Of a stretch of DNA of 64,000 bases, positions 8,433 through 16,682 are shown piece by piece. The notes beneath the pieces are model-generated. The model made no database searches. It was not told the origin of the DNA and saw only the letters and a program-made list of their open reading frames with translations. The position numbers and the translations under genes are program-made. This DNA is from Acidobacteriota bacterium. Its GTDB lineage: Bacteria; Acidobacteriota; Vicinamibacteria; Marinacidobacterales; Marinacidobacteraceae. The stretch lies in NCBI GenBank assembly GCA_022826195.1, contig JAJDVI010000058.1:62001-126000 (forward strand), written 5' to 3'. The stretch's first letter is position 1, and every line of letters begins with the position of its first letter.

Positions 8433-9878
8433 ATGAAGCGCGAGCGGATCGGACTCGTCCTCGGGCTGGCCCTGCTGGCCGGCATCGCCGTCGTCCCGAT
8501 CCCCGGCATCCCCGACGAGGCGCGCCGGATGCTGGCGGTGGCCGCGATCATGGCCACCTGGTGGGTGACCGAGGCGGCGCCGCTGGCGGTGACCTCGCTG
8601 TTGCCGCTCGTGCTCCTCCCGGCGTTCGGGATCACGAACGCGGCGGGGGCGGCGGCCCCCTACGCGAACCACCTCGTGTACCTTTTCCTCGGCGGGTTCA
8701 TGATCGCCCAGGCGATGCAGCGCTGGAACCTGCACCGGCGGATCGCGCTCCGGACGGTGCTGGCGATGGGCAGCTCGCCCCCCCGGCTGGTGCTCGGCTT
8801 CATGGCGGCGTCCGCGTTGTTGTCGATGTGGGTCTCCAACACGGCCACCACCGCGATGATGATGCCGATCGGGGTCGCGGTGATCGCGGAGATCTCGAGC
8901 GCGGTCCACGGGCCGCAGCGGCCCGCCCCCGGGGACTTCCCGTTCGCGGTCTGCCTGATGCTCGGCTGCGCCTACGGGGCGTCCATCGGTGGGTTCTCGA
9001 CCCTCATCGGGACGCCGCCCAACGTCTTCCTCGCCGGTTTCCTGAGCGAACAACTGGACATCCGGATCACCTTCGTGCGCTGGCTCGCCTTCGCGATGCC
9101 GCTGACGGTCCTCTTTCTCCCCCTGACCTGGCTCTGGCTCACCCGGGTGGCGTTTCCGATCCGCATCAAGGACATTCCCGGCGGCCGGGAGCCGGTCCGC
9201 GCCGCCTACCTGGCGCTCGGTCCGCTCTCGATCCCGGAGAAGCGCCTCGCGATCCTGTTCGGAGGCACCGCCCTGGCCTGGATGTTCCGCCCGGTCTGGA
9301 CCGGATTCCTGCCGACCGGCGGGCTCATCACCGATTCCACCATCGCCATGGCGGCAACGGTCCTCGCCTTCCTCGTCCCGGCCGGAAACGGCTCCGGGGA
9401 TCGGATTCTCAACTGGGAGTGGGGCGTGAAGATCCCCTGGGATGTCCTGATCCTGATCGGCGGCGGTTTCTCGCTCGCGAACGGTCTGGAGGTGAGCGGG
9501 CTCTCCCAGGTCCTGGGCGACCGCCTCGCCGGCGCCTCGGCGCTGCCGTTCCCGCTCTTCGTGATCATGGTGGTGGTCTTCATCATCCTGCTCACCGAGC
9601 TCGCCTCCAACCTGGCCTCGACCGCCATGATGGTCCCCATCCTCGCCGCGGTCGCGACGGGCGCCGGAATCCCGCCGCTGATGCTGCTGCTGCCGGTGAC
9701 GGTCGCGGCCTCCTGCGCGTTCATGCTGCCGGCGGCCACCCCGCCGAACGCCATCGTCTTCGGAACCGGACACTTCACGATCCCCCAGATGGTGCGCGCC
9801 GGCATCGGGGTGAACATCATCGGCGCGGTCCTCACCTGTCTGTTCGCGGTCTTCTGGGTCCCGGTGGTGTTCGGGTGA
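8433..9878 (+). CDS. DASS (SLC13-type) sodium/carboxylate transporter
   Basis: A 481-residue polytopic membrane protein of the divalent anion:sodium symporter family (VcINDY-like). Both inverted-repeat substrate/sodium motifs are visible: SNTATTAMMM at residue 135 and ELASNLASTAMMVP near residue 390. The family C-terminal signature FMLPAATPPNAIVFGTG is also present. Such proteins import C4-dicarboxylates, citrate or sulfate with Na+; succinate-type substrates are plausible here because a succinate-semialdehyde-type dehydrogenase lies nearby, which is inference. It starts at ATG 8433 with only a weak GGGAC upstream. The tenA-like gene follows after 19 bp. Confidence 0.92.
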   Translation: MKRERIGLVLGLALLAGIAVVPIPGIPDEARRMLAVAAIMATWWVTEAAPLAVTSLLPLVLLPAFGITNAAGAAAPYANHLVYLFLGGFMIAQAMQRWNLHRRIALRTVLAMGSSPPRLVLGFMAASALLSMWVSNTATTAMMMPIGVAVIAEISSAVHGPQRPAPGDFPFAVCLMLGCAYGASIGGFSTLIGTPPNVFLAGFLSEQLDIRITFVRWLAFAMPLTVLFLPLTWLWLTRVAFPIRIKDIPGGREPVRAAYLALGPLSIPEKRLAILFGGTALAWMFRPVWTGFLPTGGLITDSTIAMAATVLAFLVPAGNGSGDRILNWEWGVKIPWDVLILIGGGFSLANGLEVSGLSQVLGDRLAGASALPFPLFVIMVVVFIILLTELASNLASTAMMVPILAAVATGAGIPPLMLLLPVTVAASCAFMLPAATPPNAIVFGTGHFTIPQMVRAGIGVNIIGAVLTCLFAVFWVPVVFG

Positions 9879-9897
9879 TCATTAGCATTCCGATGCC

Positions 9898-10581
9898 ATG
9901 AACGCCGCTGCCGAAGACCGCTTCACCGCCCGACTCTGGGCCGGGATCGACTCGATCTATCAGGACATCCTCCGCCATCCCTTCCTCGACGGACTGGCGG
10001 ACGGCAGTCTCGACCGGCAGGTATTCCGGTTCTATGTGCTGGAGGACGCGCTCTACCTGCACGAGTTCGCGCGGGCGGTCGCCATTCTGGGCGGGAAGGC
10101 CCCGCACCCGGACATCACCGCAGCGCTCTGCGGCGACGCGGTGGCGACCGTCGAGGCGGAGCGGGAGCAGCTCGGCCGCTTCATCAGCGAACTGGGTGGC
10201 TCCCGCGACGAACTTTTCGTCCGCCAGCCGGCGCCGACCAACCGCGCCTACACAAGCTATTTCCTCTCGCAGGTCCATGCGAAGCCCTTCCACGAGGGAC
10301 TCGCCGCCATCCTTCCCTGCTACTGGATCTACGCGGAGGTCGGCAAGGAACTGCTGCGCCGGCCCCCCTCCCCCGACCCGCTCTTCCGCCGCTGGATCGA
10401 GAGCTACGGCAGCGAAGAGTACGACGCGGTGGTGCAGCGGGTGGTGCAGCTCACCGACGACGTCGCCGAGGGTCTCGGCCCGGACGCCCGGAAGGCGATG
10501 GCCGGGCACTTCGCCATGAGTTCCCGCTACGAGTGGATGTTCTGGGACATGGCCTGGCGCCAGGAAGCCTGGCCCTTGTAG
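9898..10581 (+). CDS. tenA: TenA/thiaminase II-like enzyme
   Basis: A 227-residue all-helical cytoplasmic enzyme. TenA proteins hydrolyse aminopyrimidine breakdown products of thiamin so the pyrimidine can be reused. The N-terminus (HPFLDGLADGSLDRQVFRFY) and LEDALYLHEFARA match the family. Cys141 in AILPCYWIY is at the position of the catalytic cysteine of TenA_C enzymes, and the C-terminal SSRYEWMFWDMAW carries the conserved Glu. It follows the DASS gene by 19 bp with a poor ribosome-binding site. No thiamin genes or TPP riboswitch are visible nearby, so its pathway role is inferred from family only. Confidence 0.88.
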   Translation: MNAAAEDRFTARLWAGIDSIYQDILRHPFLDGLADGSLDRQVFRFYVLEDALYLHEFARAVAILGGKAPHPDITAALCGDAVATVEAEREQLGRFISELGGSRDELFVRQPAPTNRAYTSYFLSQVHAKPFHEGLAAILPCYWIYAEVGKELLRRPPSPDPLFRRWIESYGSEEYDAVVQRVVQLTDDVAEGLGPDARKAMAGHFAMSSRYEWMFWDMAWRQEAWPL

Positions 10582-10613
10582 CGACCCAAGGAACCGGGCG
10601 GGGACGCCCGCAT

Positions 10614-10634
10614 GGCGTGGCTGGCGCCCACGCC
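10614..10634. terminator. Hairpin between convergent genes
   Basis: GGCGTGG, a 7-base loop, then CCACGCC lie in the 57-bp gap between the convergent tenA-like and aldehyde dehydrogenase genes. The position suits a bidirectional terminator, but neither side has a T-run. Confidence 0.45.
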
Positions 10635-10638
10635 GCGG

Positions 10639-12000
10639 TCAGCGGATCCAGACCGTCTTCCGGTTGGTGAACTCGATGAGGCCGTCCGGGCCGAGTTCGC
10701 GCCCGAACCCGCTGTCCTTGGTCCCGCCGAAGGGCACCCGGGGATCGGACTTGGTGATGCCGTTCACGAAGACGGCCCCCGATTCGATCTGCGGCACGAG
10801 CCGTTCCGCGCGCTCCGGATCGGCAGTCCAGAGCGAGGACCCGAGTCCGTAGTTCGTCCGGTTGGCGATCTCCACCGCCTCGGCTTCGTCGGCGAACGGG
10901 ATCACCGTCGCGACCGGCCCGAAGAGTTCCTCCCGGGCGGCCGGCGCACCCGCGGGCGGCGCCGCCAGGATCCCGGTCGCCGAGAAGAACCCGCGGCCCG
11001 GCGCGGTTCCCCGGTGGATGAGGTCCGTGCCGGCGCGGACCGACCGCGCCACCTGCTCTTCGAGACGGTCCCGGAGGTCTTTCCGGGCCAGCGGACCGAC
11101 CGCGGTCTCCGGCGCCAGCGGATCGCCCACCAGGGTTTCCCGGAACCGCCCCTCGAAGACTGGAAGGAACGAATCCAGCACGGTCCGCTGCACGAGGAAG
11201 CGCTTGGCGGCGATGCAGCTCTGGCCCGAGTTGATGAGCCGCGCCCCCGCCCCCGCGACGGCCGCCTCCTCGACGTCGCAGTCCTCGAACACGATGAAGG
11301 GATCGCTGCCGCCGAGCTCGGCGACCATCGGCTTGAGGTGACGGCCCGCGACCGCGGCCACTTCGCTGCCGGCGCGGGAACTCCCGGTCAGCGTCACGCC
11401 CCGGATCCGCCGGTCGGCGATGCACGAAGCCGCCTGCTCATTGGTCAGGAAGAGGTTCTGGATGAGCCCCTCCGGAGCTCCCGCCTCCCGGTAGAGCTCG
11501 ACGATGCGGAGCGCGCACTGGGGCACCGACGGCGCGTGCTTCAGCACCATCGGGTTTCCGGTGACGAAGTTGGGCGCGGAGACCCGGATGACCTGCCACA
11601 GCGGGAAGTTCCACGGCATGACGGCCAGGATCGGCCCGAGGGGGTCGTAGCGCACGTAGGCGTCGCTGCCGTCGGAGGGATAGTGGCGCGGCCGGAGCGA
11701 CTCCTCCGCGGTCTCCGCGTAGTGCCTCGCGACCCACGCGCACTTCCGCGCTTCAGCGACTCCCTGGGCGAGCGGCTTTCCCATCTCGAGCGCCATGAGC
11801 GCCGCCAGGTCGTCCGCCTGCGCCTCGAGCAGATCGGCCAGGCGCTCGTTCACCGCCCGGCGTTCGGCGAACGGGGACCGGCGCCAGGCGCGGAACACGG
11901 TGTCGGCGCGGTCCAGGGCGGCATCCACCTCGCGGTCGGCGGCCGTCGGGAACTCGGCCACCACCCCCTCGGTGGCGGGATTCAGGGTCCGGTAGAGCAT
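10639..12000 (-). CDS. Succinate-semialdehyde-type aldehyde dehydrogenase
   Basis: A 453-residue NAD(P)-dependent aldehyde dehydrogenase. The Rossmann and catalytic signatures are present: GPILAVMPWNFPLWQV, TGSSRAGSEVA, general base Glu228 in ELGGSDPF, and nucleophile Cys262 in SGQSCIAAKR. The overall style (LNPATEGVVAEF, EMGKPLAQGVAEARKCAWVA) is closest to the succinate-semialdehyde dehydrogenase group, which makes succinate from the GABA pathway. Other semialdehyde substrates are possible. Its ATG shares one base with the stop of the P1 peptidase gene (TGATG), so translation is coupled. The large track ORF to 13317 is this gene plus out-of-frame peptidase sequence. Confidence 0.9.
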   Translation of the reverse strand: MLYRTLNPATEGVVAEFPTAADREVDAALDRADTVFRAWRRSPFAERRAVNERLADLLEAQADDLAALMALEMGKPLAQGVAEARKCAWVARHYAETAEESLRPRHYPSDGSDAYVRYDPLGPILAVMPWNFPLWQVIRVSAPNFVTGNPMVLKHAPSVPQCALRIVELYREAGAPEGLIQNLFLTNEQAASCIADRRIRGVTLTGSSRAGSEVAAVAGRHLKPMVAELGGSDPFIVFEDCDVEEAAVAGAGARLINSGQSCIAAKRFLVQRTVLDSFLPVFEGRFRETLVGDPLAPETAVGPLARKDLRDRLEEQVARSVRAGTDLIHRGTAPGRGFFSATGILAAPPAGAPAAREELFGPVATVIPFADEAEAVEIANRTNYGLGSSLWTADPERAERLVPQIESGAVFVNGITKSDPRVPFGGTKDSGFGRELGPDGLIEFTNRKTVWIR

Positions 12001-13202
12001 CAGCGGCTCCCGCCGGGAGGGTGGAGGCGGTTGTACTTCGCTCCGACGTCCAGCAGGTCCTCGATCGAGATCGCCTCCCGGGTGTTGCCGTTCTTCCCGA
12101 CGACGGTAGTGGCCTTGAGCATCGAGTTGTAGACGGCTTCCTCGGTGGCCTCGATCGCGGCCTGGAAGAGCGGCGACAGCCGGTCGCCGCGCAAGACGGC
12201 CCCCTCGTCCACCGGAGAGTCGCTGCGGAAACCGGTGCGGAGCGCCGCCGCGGAGGAGAAGGTGATCACGAAGTCGCCGCTCCCGTGGGACGAGGTGGCC
12301 CCGGTGCGGGCGAGACCGAGCATGACCCGGCGCGCCAGCCGCGTGAGACCCGGCGAGCGGATGGGAGCATCCGTCGCGACCACCATCATGATGGACCCGT
12401 CCGGGTTGTCCAACGAGTCGTCGCCCGCAGCACCGTCGCCGCCGCGCAACTGGTCCCGCAGGTAGTAGCGGTCGAGCTCCTCGCCGACCGGGATCCCGTC
12501 CATGACGAGGACTCCCCCGTAGTTGCTCTGGACCAGCGCTCCGACCGTGTAGCCGCCGAGACTCCCGGGCAATCGGCGCGACGAGGTACCGATCCCGCCC
12601 TTCCAGCCGAAGGCGGAGGTTCCGGTGCCGGCGCCCACCGCGCCCTCCGCCACCGGTCCGGCGGACGCGGTCCGGATTGCCTCCAGCACGTGGCTCTCCT
12701 GCACGTGGAGTCCCCGGATGTTGTTGAGGAAGCCGTCGTTCGTCTCGCCTACCAGCGGGTTCACCGACCGCACGTCCTCGTTGCCGGGAAGGCCGAGGGT
12801 GTAGGTCACCACCGCGCGCGCCGCGTCCCAGACCGACAGCGTGTTGGTGAGCACGACCGGGGTCTCGATGGTCCCGAGCTCCACGACCTGGGTGGACCCG
12901 GCCAGCTTGCCGAAGGCGTTCCCGATATGGACGGCGCCCGGGACTTTCTCCTGGAAGATGTTGCCGGCGTGGGGCAGGATGGCGGTGACCCCGGTGCGGA
13001 TGTGGTCCCCCTCCATCAGGGTCACCTGCCCGACGAGGACGCCGGGGACGTCGGTGATGGCGTTCAGCGGCCCGGGGTCCAGGACTCCCGGCGACAGGCC
13101 GATGTCGCGGGCCCGGGGCCGGGATTCGCCCTGTCCGAGGGCGAGCGGAGCGGCGAGCAGGGCGATGGCGAGGACCGCCGGGATGCGGTGGACGTGTTTC
13201 AT
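12000..13202 (-). CDS. Secreted P1-family (DmpA-like) peptidase
   Basis: A 400-residue exported protein. I start at ATG 13202 (MKHVHRIPAV) because GGAGG sits 5 bases upstream; a signal peptide follows (residues 1-23, ending ALGQ). P1/S58 enzymes are N-terminal-nucleophile aminopeptidases that autocleave into two chains and release N-terminal or beta-amino acids from peptides. Family signatures seen are the N-terminal GPLNAITDVPGVLVGQVTL, NPLVGETNDGFLNN, and the glycine-rich autocleavage region GTSAFGWKGGIGTSSR, where the exposed Ser is the expected nucleophile. It is coupled to the aldehyde dehydrogenase and divergent from a DUF4097-like gene. Confidence 0.9.
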   Translation of the reverse strand: MKHVHRIPAVLAIALLAAPLALGQGESRPRARDIGLSPGVLDPGPLNAITDVPGVLVGQVTLMEGDHIRTGVTAILPHAGNIFQEKVPGAVHIGNAFGKLAGSTQVVELGTIETPVVLTNTLSVWDAARAVVTYTLGLPGNEDVRSVNPLVGETNDGFLNNIRGLHVQESHVLEAIRTASAGPVAEGAVGAGTGTSAFGWKGGIGTSSRRLPGSLGGYTVGALVQSNYGGVLVMDGIPVGEELDRYYLRDQLRGGDGAAGDDSLDNPDGSIMMVVATDAPIRSPGLTRLARRVMLGLARTGATSSHGSGDFVITFSSAAALRTGFRSDSPVDEGAVLRGDRLSPLFQAAIEATEEAVYNSMLKATTVVGKNGNTREAISIEDLLDVGAKYNRLHPPGGSR

Positions 13203-13315
13203 CGGAACCTCCGGAAGCGGGAGTCTCGGGGAAGAGTCCCGGAGGATACGGGAAGCGTCCTTCCCCTCGACGGCACGGAACATTCCCGGCGCCCGGGTCG
13301 TAAGCTCCACCCGTC

Positions 13316-14119
13316 ATGGTTCACGGGAATGCGTCCGGCCGCGGCCTGGGCCGCCACCCTCTGGCCCTCGTGTTCGGGGCGTTTGCCGTAGCCGGCTCCG
13401 CCAACTGCGCTGTCCCGTTCCAGACCGAGCCGAACGTCGAGGAGACGGAGACGTTCACCGAGCCGTTCGCGGCGGGAGCGCTTCTCGATCTGAGAAACAT
13501 CAACGGACGCGTGGCGATCACCGCGTGGGACCGGGACGAGGCGGAGATCGTGGCGCGGAAGGTGGGGCCGAGCAGCGCCGCGCTCGAGGACATCCGGATC
13601 GAGCTCAACCGTTCGTCGCGCGGGCTCCAGGTGCGCACGCGCTACCCGAAGAAAGGCCGGATGTGGGGGCAGCGGTACGGCAGCGTCCACTACTCCATCC
13701 GGCTGCCGGAGAGCGCCGATCTCAGGATCTCCACCGTCCACGGACCCGTCGAGGTGGCGGAATTCTCGGGCGAGCTCGAGGCGCAGACGGTCAACGGTTC
13801 GCTCCGCCTGACGGGGCACCGGGGGAGCGTGAACGCCAAGACGGTCAACGGGCAGATCGATTGTGAGCTCGATGGCTTCGGCGAGGGCGAGAGCCACTCC
13901 CTTCGCACCGTGAACGGCCGGGTGCGCCTGACCCTGGGCCCCGAAGCCCGCGGCCGGGTCGATGCCCGGGCGATCAACGGCCGGGTGATCATGGAACTCG
14001 CCGACCTGGAGCATCTGGACACCCCCACCCGGCGCCACAAGCGAGTCCAGGTGCGCGACGGTGGCGGCGAGTGCCGGGTCCGAACCGTGAACGGCACCAT
14101 CCACGTCACCGACGACTAG
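13316..14119 (+). CDS. DUF4097-like beta-repeat exported protein
   Basis: A 267-residue protein with a hydrophobic N-terminal stretch (LALVFGAFAVAGSANC), probably a signal peptide. The Cys lacks a good lipobox. The body holds seven evenly spaced short repeats built on NG or HG turns: NINGRVAITAW, TVHGPVEVAEF, TVNGSLRLTG, TVNGQIDCEL, TVNGRVRLTL, AINGRVIMEL and TVNGTIHVTDD. That is the right-handed beta-helix pattern of the DUF4097 adhesin-like family. No enzymatic residues are evident. No ribosome-binding site precedes ATG 13316, but TAAGCT lies 9 bases upstream, so leaderless translation is possible. Function unknown. Confidence 0.75.
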   Translation: MVHGNASGRGLGRHPLALVFGAFAVAGSANCAVPFQTEPNVEETETFTEPFAAGALLDLRNINGRVAITAWDRDEAEIVARKVGPSSAALEDIRIELNRSSRGLQVRTRYPKKGRMWGQRYGSVHYSIRLPESADLRISTVHGPVEVAEFSGELEAQTVNGSLRLTGHRGSVNAKTVNGQIDCELDGFGEGESHSLRTVNGRVRLTLGPEARGRVDARAINGRVIMELADLEHLDTPTRRHKRVQVRDGGGECRVRTVNGTIHVTDD

Positions 14120-14157
14120 CAACACCGAACTCGCGGCCGCCCGCTCCGCTCACCGGG

Positions 14158-14163
14158 TATAAA
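14158..14163 (+). promoter_or_regulatory. Candidate -10 box for leaderless asparaginase mRNA
   Basis: TATAAA lies 8 bases before the asparaginase ATG, with no Shine-Dalgarno sequence between. It is embedded in a small inverted repeat (CCGGG, TATAAAC, CCCGG). The geometry fits a leaderless transcript; no clear -35 was found. Confidence 0.35.
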
Positions 14164-14171
14164 CCCCGGCC

Positions 14172-15194
14172 ATGAACCGATTCGTGCGCGCTGGCGCCGC
14201 TTCCCTCATCCTCGTTCTCGCTTCGCAGGCGTCGGGACAAGCGCTCCCGGAGGTCCACCTCATCGGCACCGGGGGCACGATCTCCGGGGGCGCGGGCGGA
14301 CCGCTGAACGCCGGCGATCTCCGGGCCGCCCTGCCCGGCCTGGACTCCGTGGCCTCGGTCACCACCGAGGACTTCGTCCGCATCGGAAGTTCCCGGATGC
14401 ATCCGGAGCTCCAGTTCGAGCTCGCGGAGCGGATTGCCGCGGTCTTCGCCGAGCGGCCGGAACTGGCCGGGATCGTGGTGACGCACGGCACCGACTCCCT
14501 CGAGGAAACCGCCTTCCTGCTGGACCTTGTGCTGCCTTCCGGCCGCCCGGTGGTGTTTGCGGCCGCGCAGCGCCCGCCCCGCTACGAGGACTCCGACGGA
14601 CCGCGCAACCTGCTCGATGCGATCCGGGTCGCCGGTTCGGACCGAAGCCGCGGCCTGGGCGTCCTCGTCGTGCTGAACGGCCAGATCCACGCCGCGCGCG
14701 AGGTGAAGAAGACCCACTCCATCGCCCTGCACGCGTTCGCCTCACCCGACACCGGGCCGGTGGGCATGGTGGACGAGGGAACGGTGCTGCTCTTCACGAC
14801 TCCGGCCCGCCGCCTCCACCTTCCCACCGCCCGCGTCGAGCCGGCGGTGGAACTGGTCCGGCTCACCGCCGGCGGCGGGGCCTCCGTGATTCACGCGGCG
14901 ACCGAGGCCGGCGTCCAGGGCCTGGTGGTGGAGGTCTTCGGCCGCGGCAACGCACCGCCACCGGTCGCCGAAGCGGTGGACGCCGCAATGCAGGCCGGCG
15001 CGGTGGTGGTGTTCGTGACTCGTACCGGGGCGGGCCGGGTGGTGCTTTCGGACGCCCAGCGGGAGCGGGGGATCCTCTCCGGAGGGGACCTCGACGGCCT
15101 GAAGGCCCGCATTCTGCTCACCGTGGCGCTGGGAGCCGGACGGAACGCCGACGAGATCGGCGCGGCGTTCTCGAGGCTGTCGGGAGCCGGGTGA
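14172..15194 (+). CDS. Secreted type II-like L-asparaginase
   Basis: A 340-residue exported enzyme that hydrolyses L-asparagine to aspartate and ammonia. Residues 1-22 are a signal peptide (ending QASGQA). Both catalytic-threonine motifs are intact: GTGGTISGG just after the signal, and VTHGTDSLEET near residue 104. The C-terminal half keeps VVLNGQIHAAREVKKTHS and the FGRGNAPP segment of the family. The exported location indicates scavenging of asparagine outside the cytoplasm, consistent with the nearby peptidase. It follows the DUF4097-like gene by 52 bp and is convergent with the pilus-type cluster (17-bp gap). Confidence 0.93.
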   Translation: MNRFVRAGAASLILVLASQASGQALPEVHLIGTGGTISGGAGGPLNAGDLRAALPGLDSVASVTTEDFVRIGSSRMHPELQFELAERIAAVFAERPELAGIVVTHGTDSLEETAFLLDLVLPSGRPVVFAAAQRPPRYEDSDGPRNLLDAIRVAGSDRSRGLGVLVVLNGQIHAAREVKKTHSIALHAFASPDTGPVGMVDEGTVLLFTTPARRLHLPTARVEPAVELVRLTAGGGASVIHAATEAGVQGLVVEVFGRGNAPPPVAEAVDAAMQAGAVVVFVTRTGAGRVVLSDAQRERGILSGGDLDGLKARILLTVALGAGRNADEIGAAFSRLSGAG

Positions 15195-15211
15195 CCGGGC
15201 CCGGACGCTCG

Positions 15212-16132
15212 TCAGCGCAGCACGAGGCGAAGGGGCGGCCCCGCGCCGCGTGAGAGAACGACGGCTTCCGACGGTTGGAGCGTGACGACGGTGTAATCCC
15301 CGACCCGGTCGCCGACCCCGACCAGGGTGGTCTCGCCCCGGTAGAAGAGGGCGGCCCGGATGGGCGTGCCGGAGCCGACGTCCACGAAGCCGTGGAGTTC
15401 GGGAGTCTCGAGGCGCGGCTCGTAGGACGGGGTCGCCGTGTCCGGATGCTGCTCGGGCAACTCTTCGACACGGGCGCCGGCGGCGGACGCGGGATCCGCC
15501 TCGATCGGCTCGGCGACCGCGAGGGGAACCGACGCGTCCGGTCCCGGAACCGTCTCCAGCCAGGTGGCCAGTTGCTCCAGCCGCGGATCCTCAGCCAACC
15601 GGCGCGCGTCGGCGGCGGTGAACGTGGCCGCCGGATCCGGCCAGAGGACGAGAACCGCGGCGGTGAGCGTGCCGAGGCCGCCCCGGACCGCGAGGGTTGC
15701 CCGCTCGACGCGCAGCGGCCATCCCGTCCCCTCCACGCCGGCCAGGAACCGCGACAGGGAATCGGGATCGCCCAGCGCCGTGATCCCGGCTTCGGCGCCC
15801 GCGGTCCCCTCCGGCGGGCGAAGGAGTGGCTGGAGCCGGAGCTGCGAGAGCTCCACCCCGGCTTCGCCGGCCATCCGCACCAGGAACTCGCGCGTCCCCG
15901 CGGCGCTCGCGGGTGGCGCGGCGCGGCCGGCGAGCCGCTCCGAGACCCGCAGCAGGCGCTCGCGGCGCACCCGCTCCGCCGCCGTCCGGGTGCTCTCCCG
16001 AGCCGACCGGGTCTGCACTTTGAGCGCCGCGGCGAGCTCGGCCGAAGCGCGCCTCGCCTCACCCCACACGAGCCAGGCGAGCGAGAAGGACAGCAGGGCG
16101 AGCAGAACCCGGAGCCGGAGGCGTTGGTCCAT
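15212..16132 (-). CDS. PilO/GspM-like protein with PilP/GspC-like C-terminus
   Basis: A 306-residue inner-membrane protein starting at ATG 16132 (MDQRLRLRV), which lies 4 bp after the previous stop. One N-terminal helix (VLLALLSFSLAWLVWG) is followed by a coiled coil (about 30-65) and a ferredoxin-like periplasmic region typical of PilO or GspM. An acidic/Pro linker (about 190-240) leads to a C-terminal module with GVGDRVGDYTVVTLQPSEAV. That last pattern resembles PilP or the GspC homology region, normally separate proteins. Expected role: periplasmic ring of a type IV pilus or type II secretion platform. The longer track ORF starting at 16567 is a different-frame read-through upstream. Confidence 0.65.
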   Translation of the reverse strand: MDQRLRLRVLLALLSFSLAWLVWGEARRASAELAAALKVQTRSARESTRTAAERVRRERLLRVSERLAGRAAPPASAAGTREFLVRMAGEAGVELSQLRLQPLLRPPEGTAGAEAGITALGDPDSLSRFLAGVEGTGWPLRVERATLAVRGGLGTLTAAVLVLWPDPAATFTAADARRLAEDPRLEQLATWLETVPGPDASVPLAVAEPIEADPASAAGARVEELPEQHPDTATPSYEPRLETPELHGFVDVGSGTPIRAALFYRGETTLVGVGDRVGDYTVVTLQPSEAVVLSRGAGPPLRLVLR

Positions 16133-16136
16133 GGTC

Positions 16137-16673
16137 CTACCGCCCCATGGCAAGCTGGGCGGTGATCCGGACCAGCGCCGTTCCGTCCGTCTGGCGGGTT
16201 TCGCTGATGACCTCGGTCGAGAGAACCGAATCGTGGCCCGCCAGTTCGGCAAGGAAGGCAGCGACGGCCGTCGCCGAGACGGCGTCGGCCGCGATGACCG
16301 CCTCGACCCGGCCCGGCCCGGCGGCCGGCCGCACTTCGATGCCGGCAAGCCGGACTCCGGACGGCGCCGTTCCCCGCACCGTGTCCAGGGCGGCGCTGAT
16401 GGCGGGGGCATCGAGCACTCCGGCGAAGAGGAGGGCGGCCGCCTCCCGGGCGTGGCCGGGCTCGAGCGCCGCAGGACCGGCCGTGACGCCCGCCCCGGAG
16501 GATCCAGCCGGCCCGGCGGGGCCCGCGGCCCCGAGGTCCGCTCGCGCGCTCCAGAGCGAGGCGCCACCCCACAGGACCATCAGCAGGCCCCCCAGGATCA
16601 GCGCGTCCAGGGCTCGCAGGAAACCCGGCCGGACGGTCTTTCCGAGCTGAATGCCGGCAGGCGCGCGACCCAT
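16137..16673 (-). CDS. PilN-like platform protein
   Basis: A 178-residue protein with a cytoplasmic N-terminus (IQLGKTVRPGFLRALDAL), one transmembrane helix (LILGGLLMVLWGGASLW) and a periplasmic region. The end of the protein (VSATAVAAFLAELAGHDSVL) has the alpha-beta pattern of PilN-type ferredoxin-like domains. A Gly/Ala/Pro-rich linker follows the membrane helix. It sits 9 bp after the PilM-like gene and 4 bp before the PilO/PilP-like gene. The assignment rests on topology and gene order, as these families are weakly conserved. Confidence 0.6.
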   Translation of the reverse strand: MGRAPAGIQLGKTVRPGFLRALDALILGGLLMVLWGGASLWSARADLGAAGPAGPAGSSGAGVTAGPAALEPGHAREAAALLFAGVLDAPAISAALDTVRGTAPSGVRLAGIEVRPAAGPGRVEAVIAADAVSATAVAAFLAELAGHDSVLSTEVISETRQTDGTALVRITAQLAMGR

Positions 16674-16682
16674 GGCGCGCTG

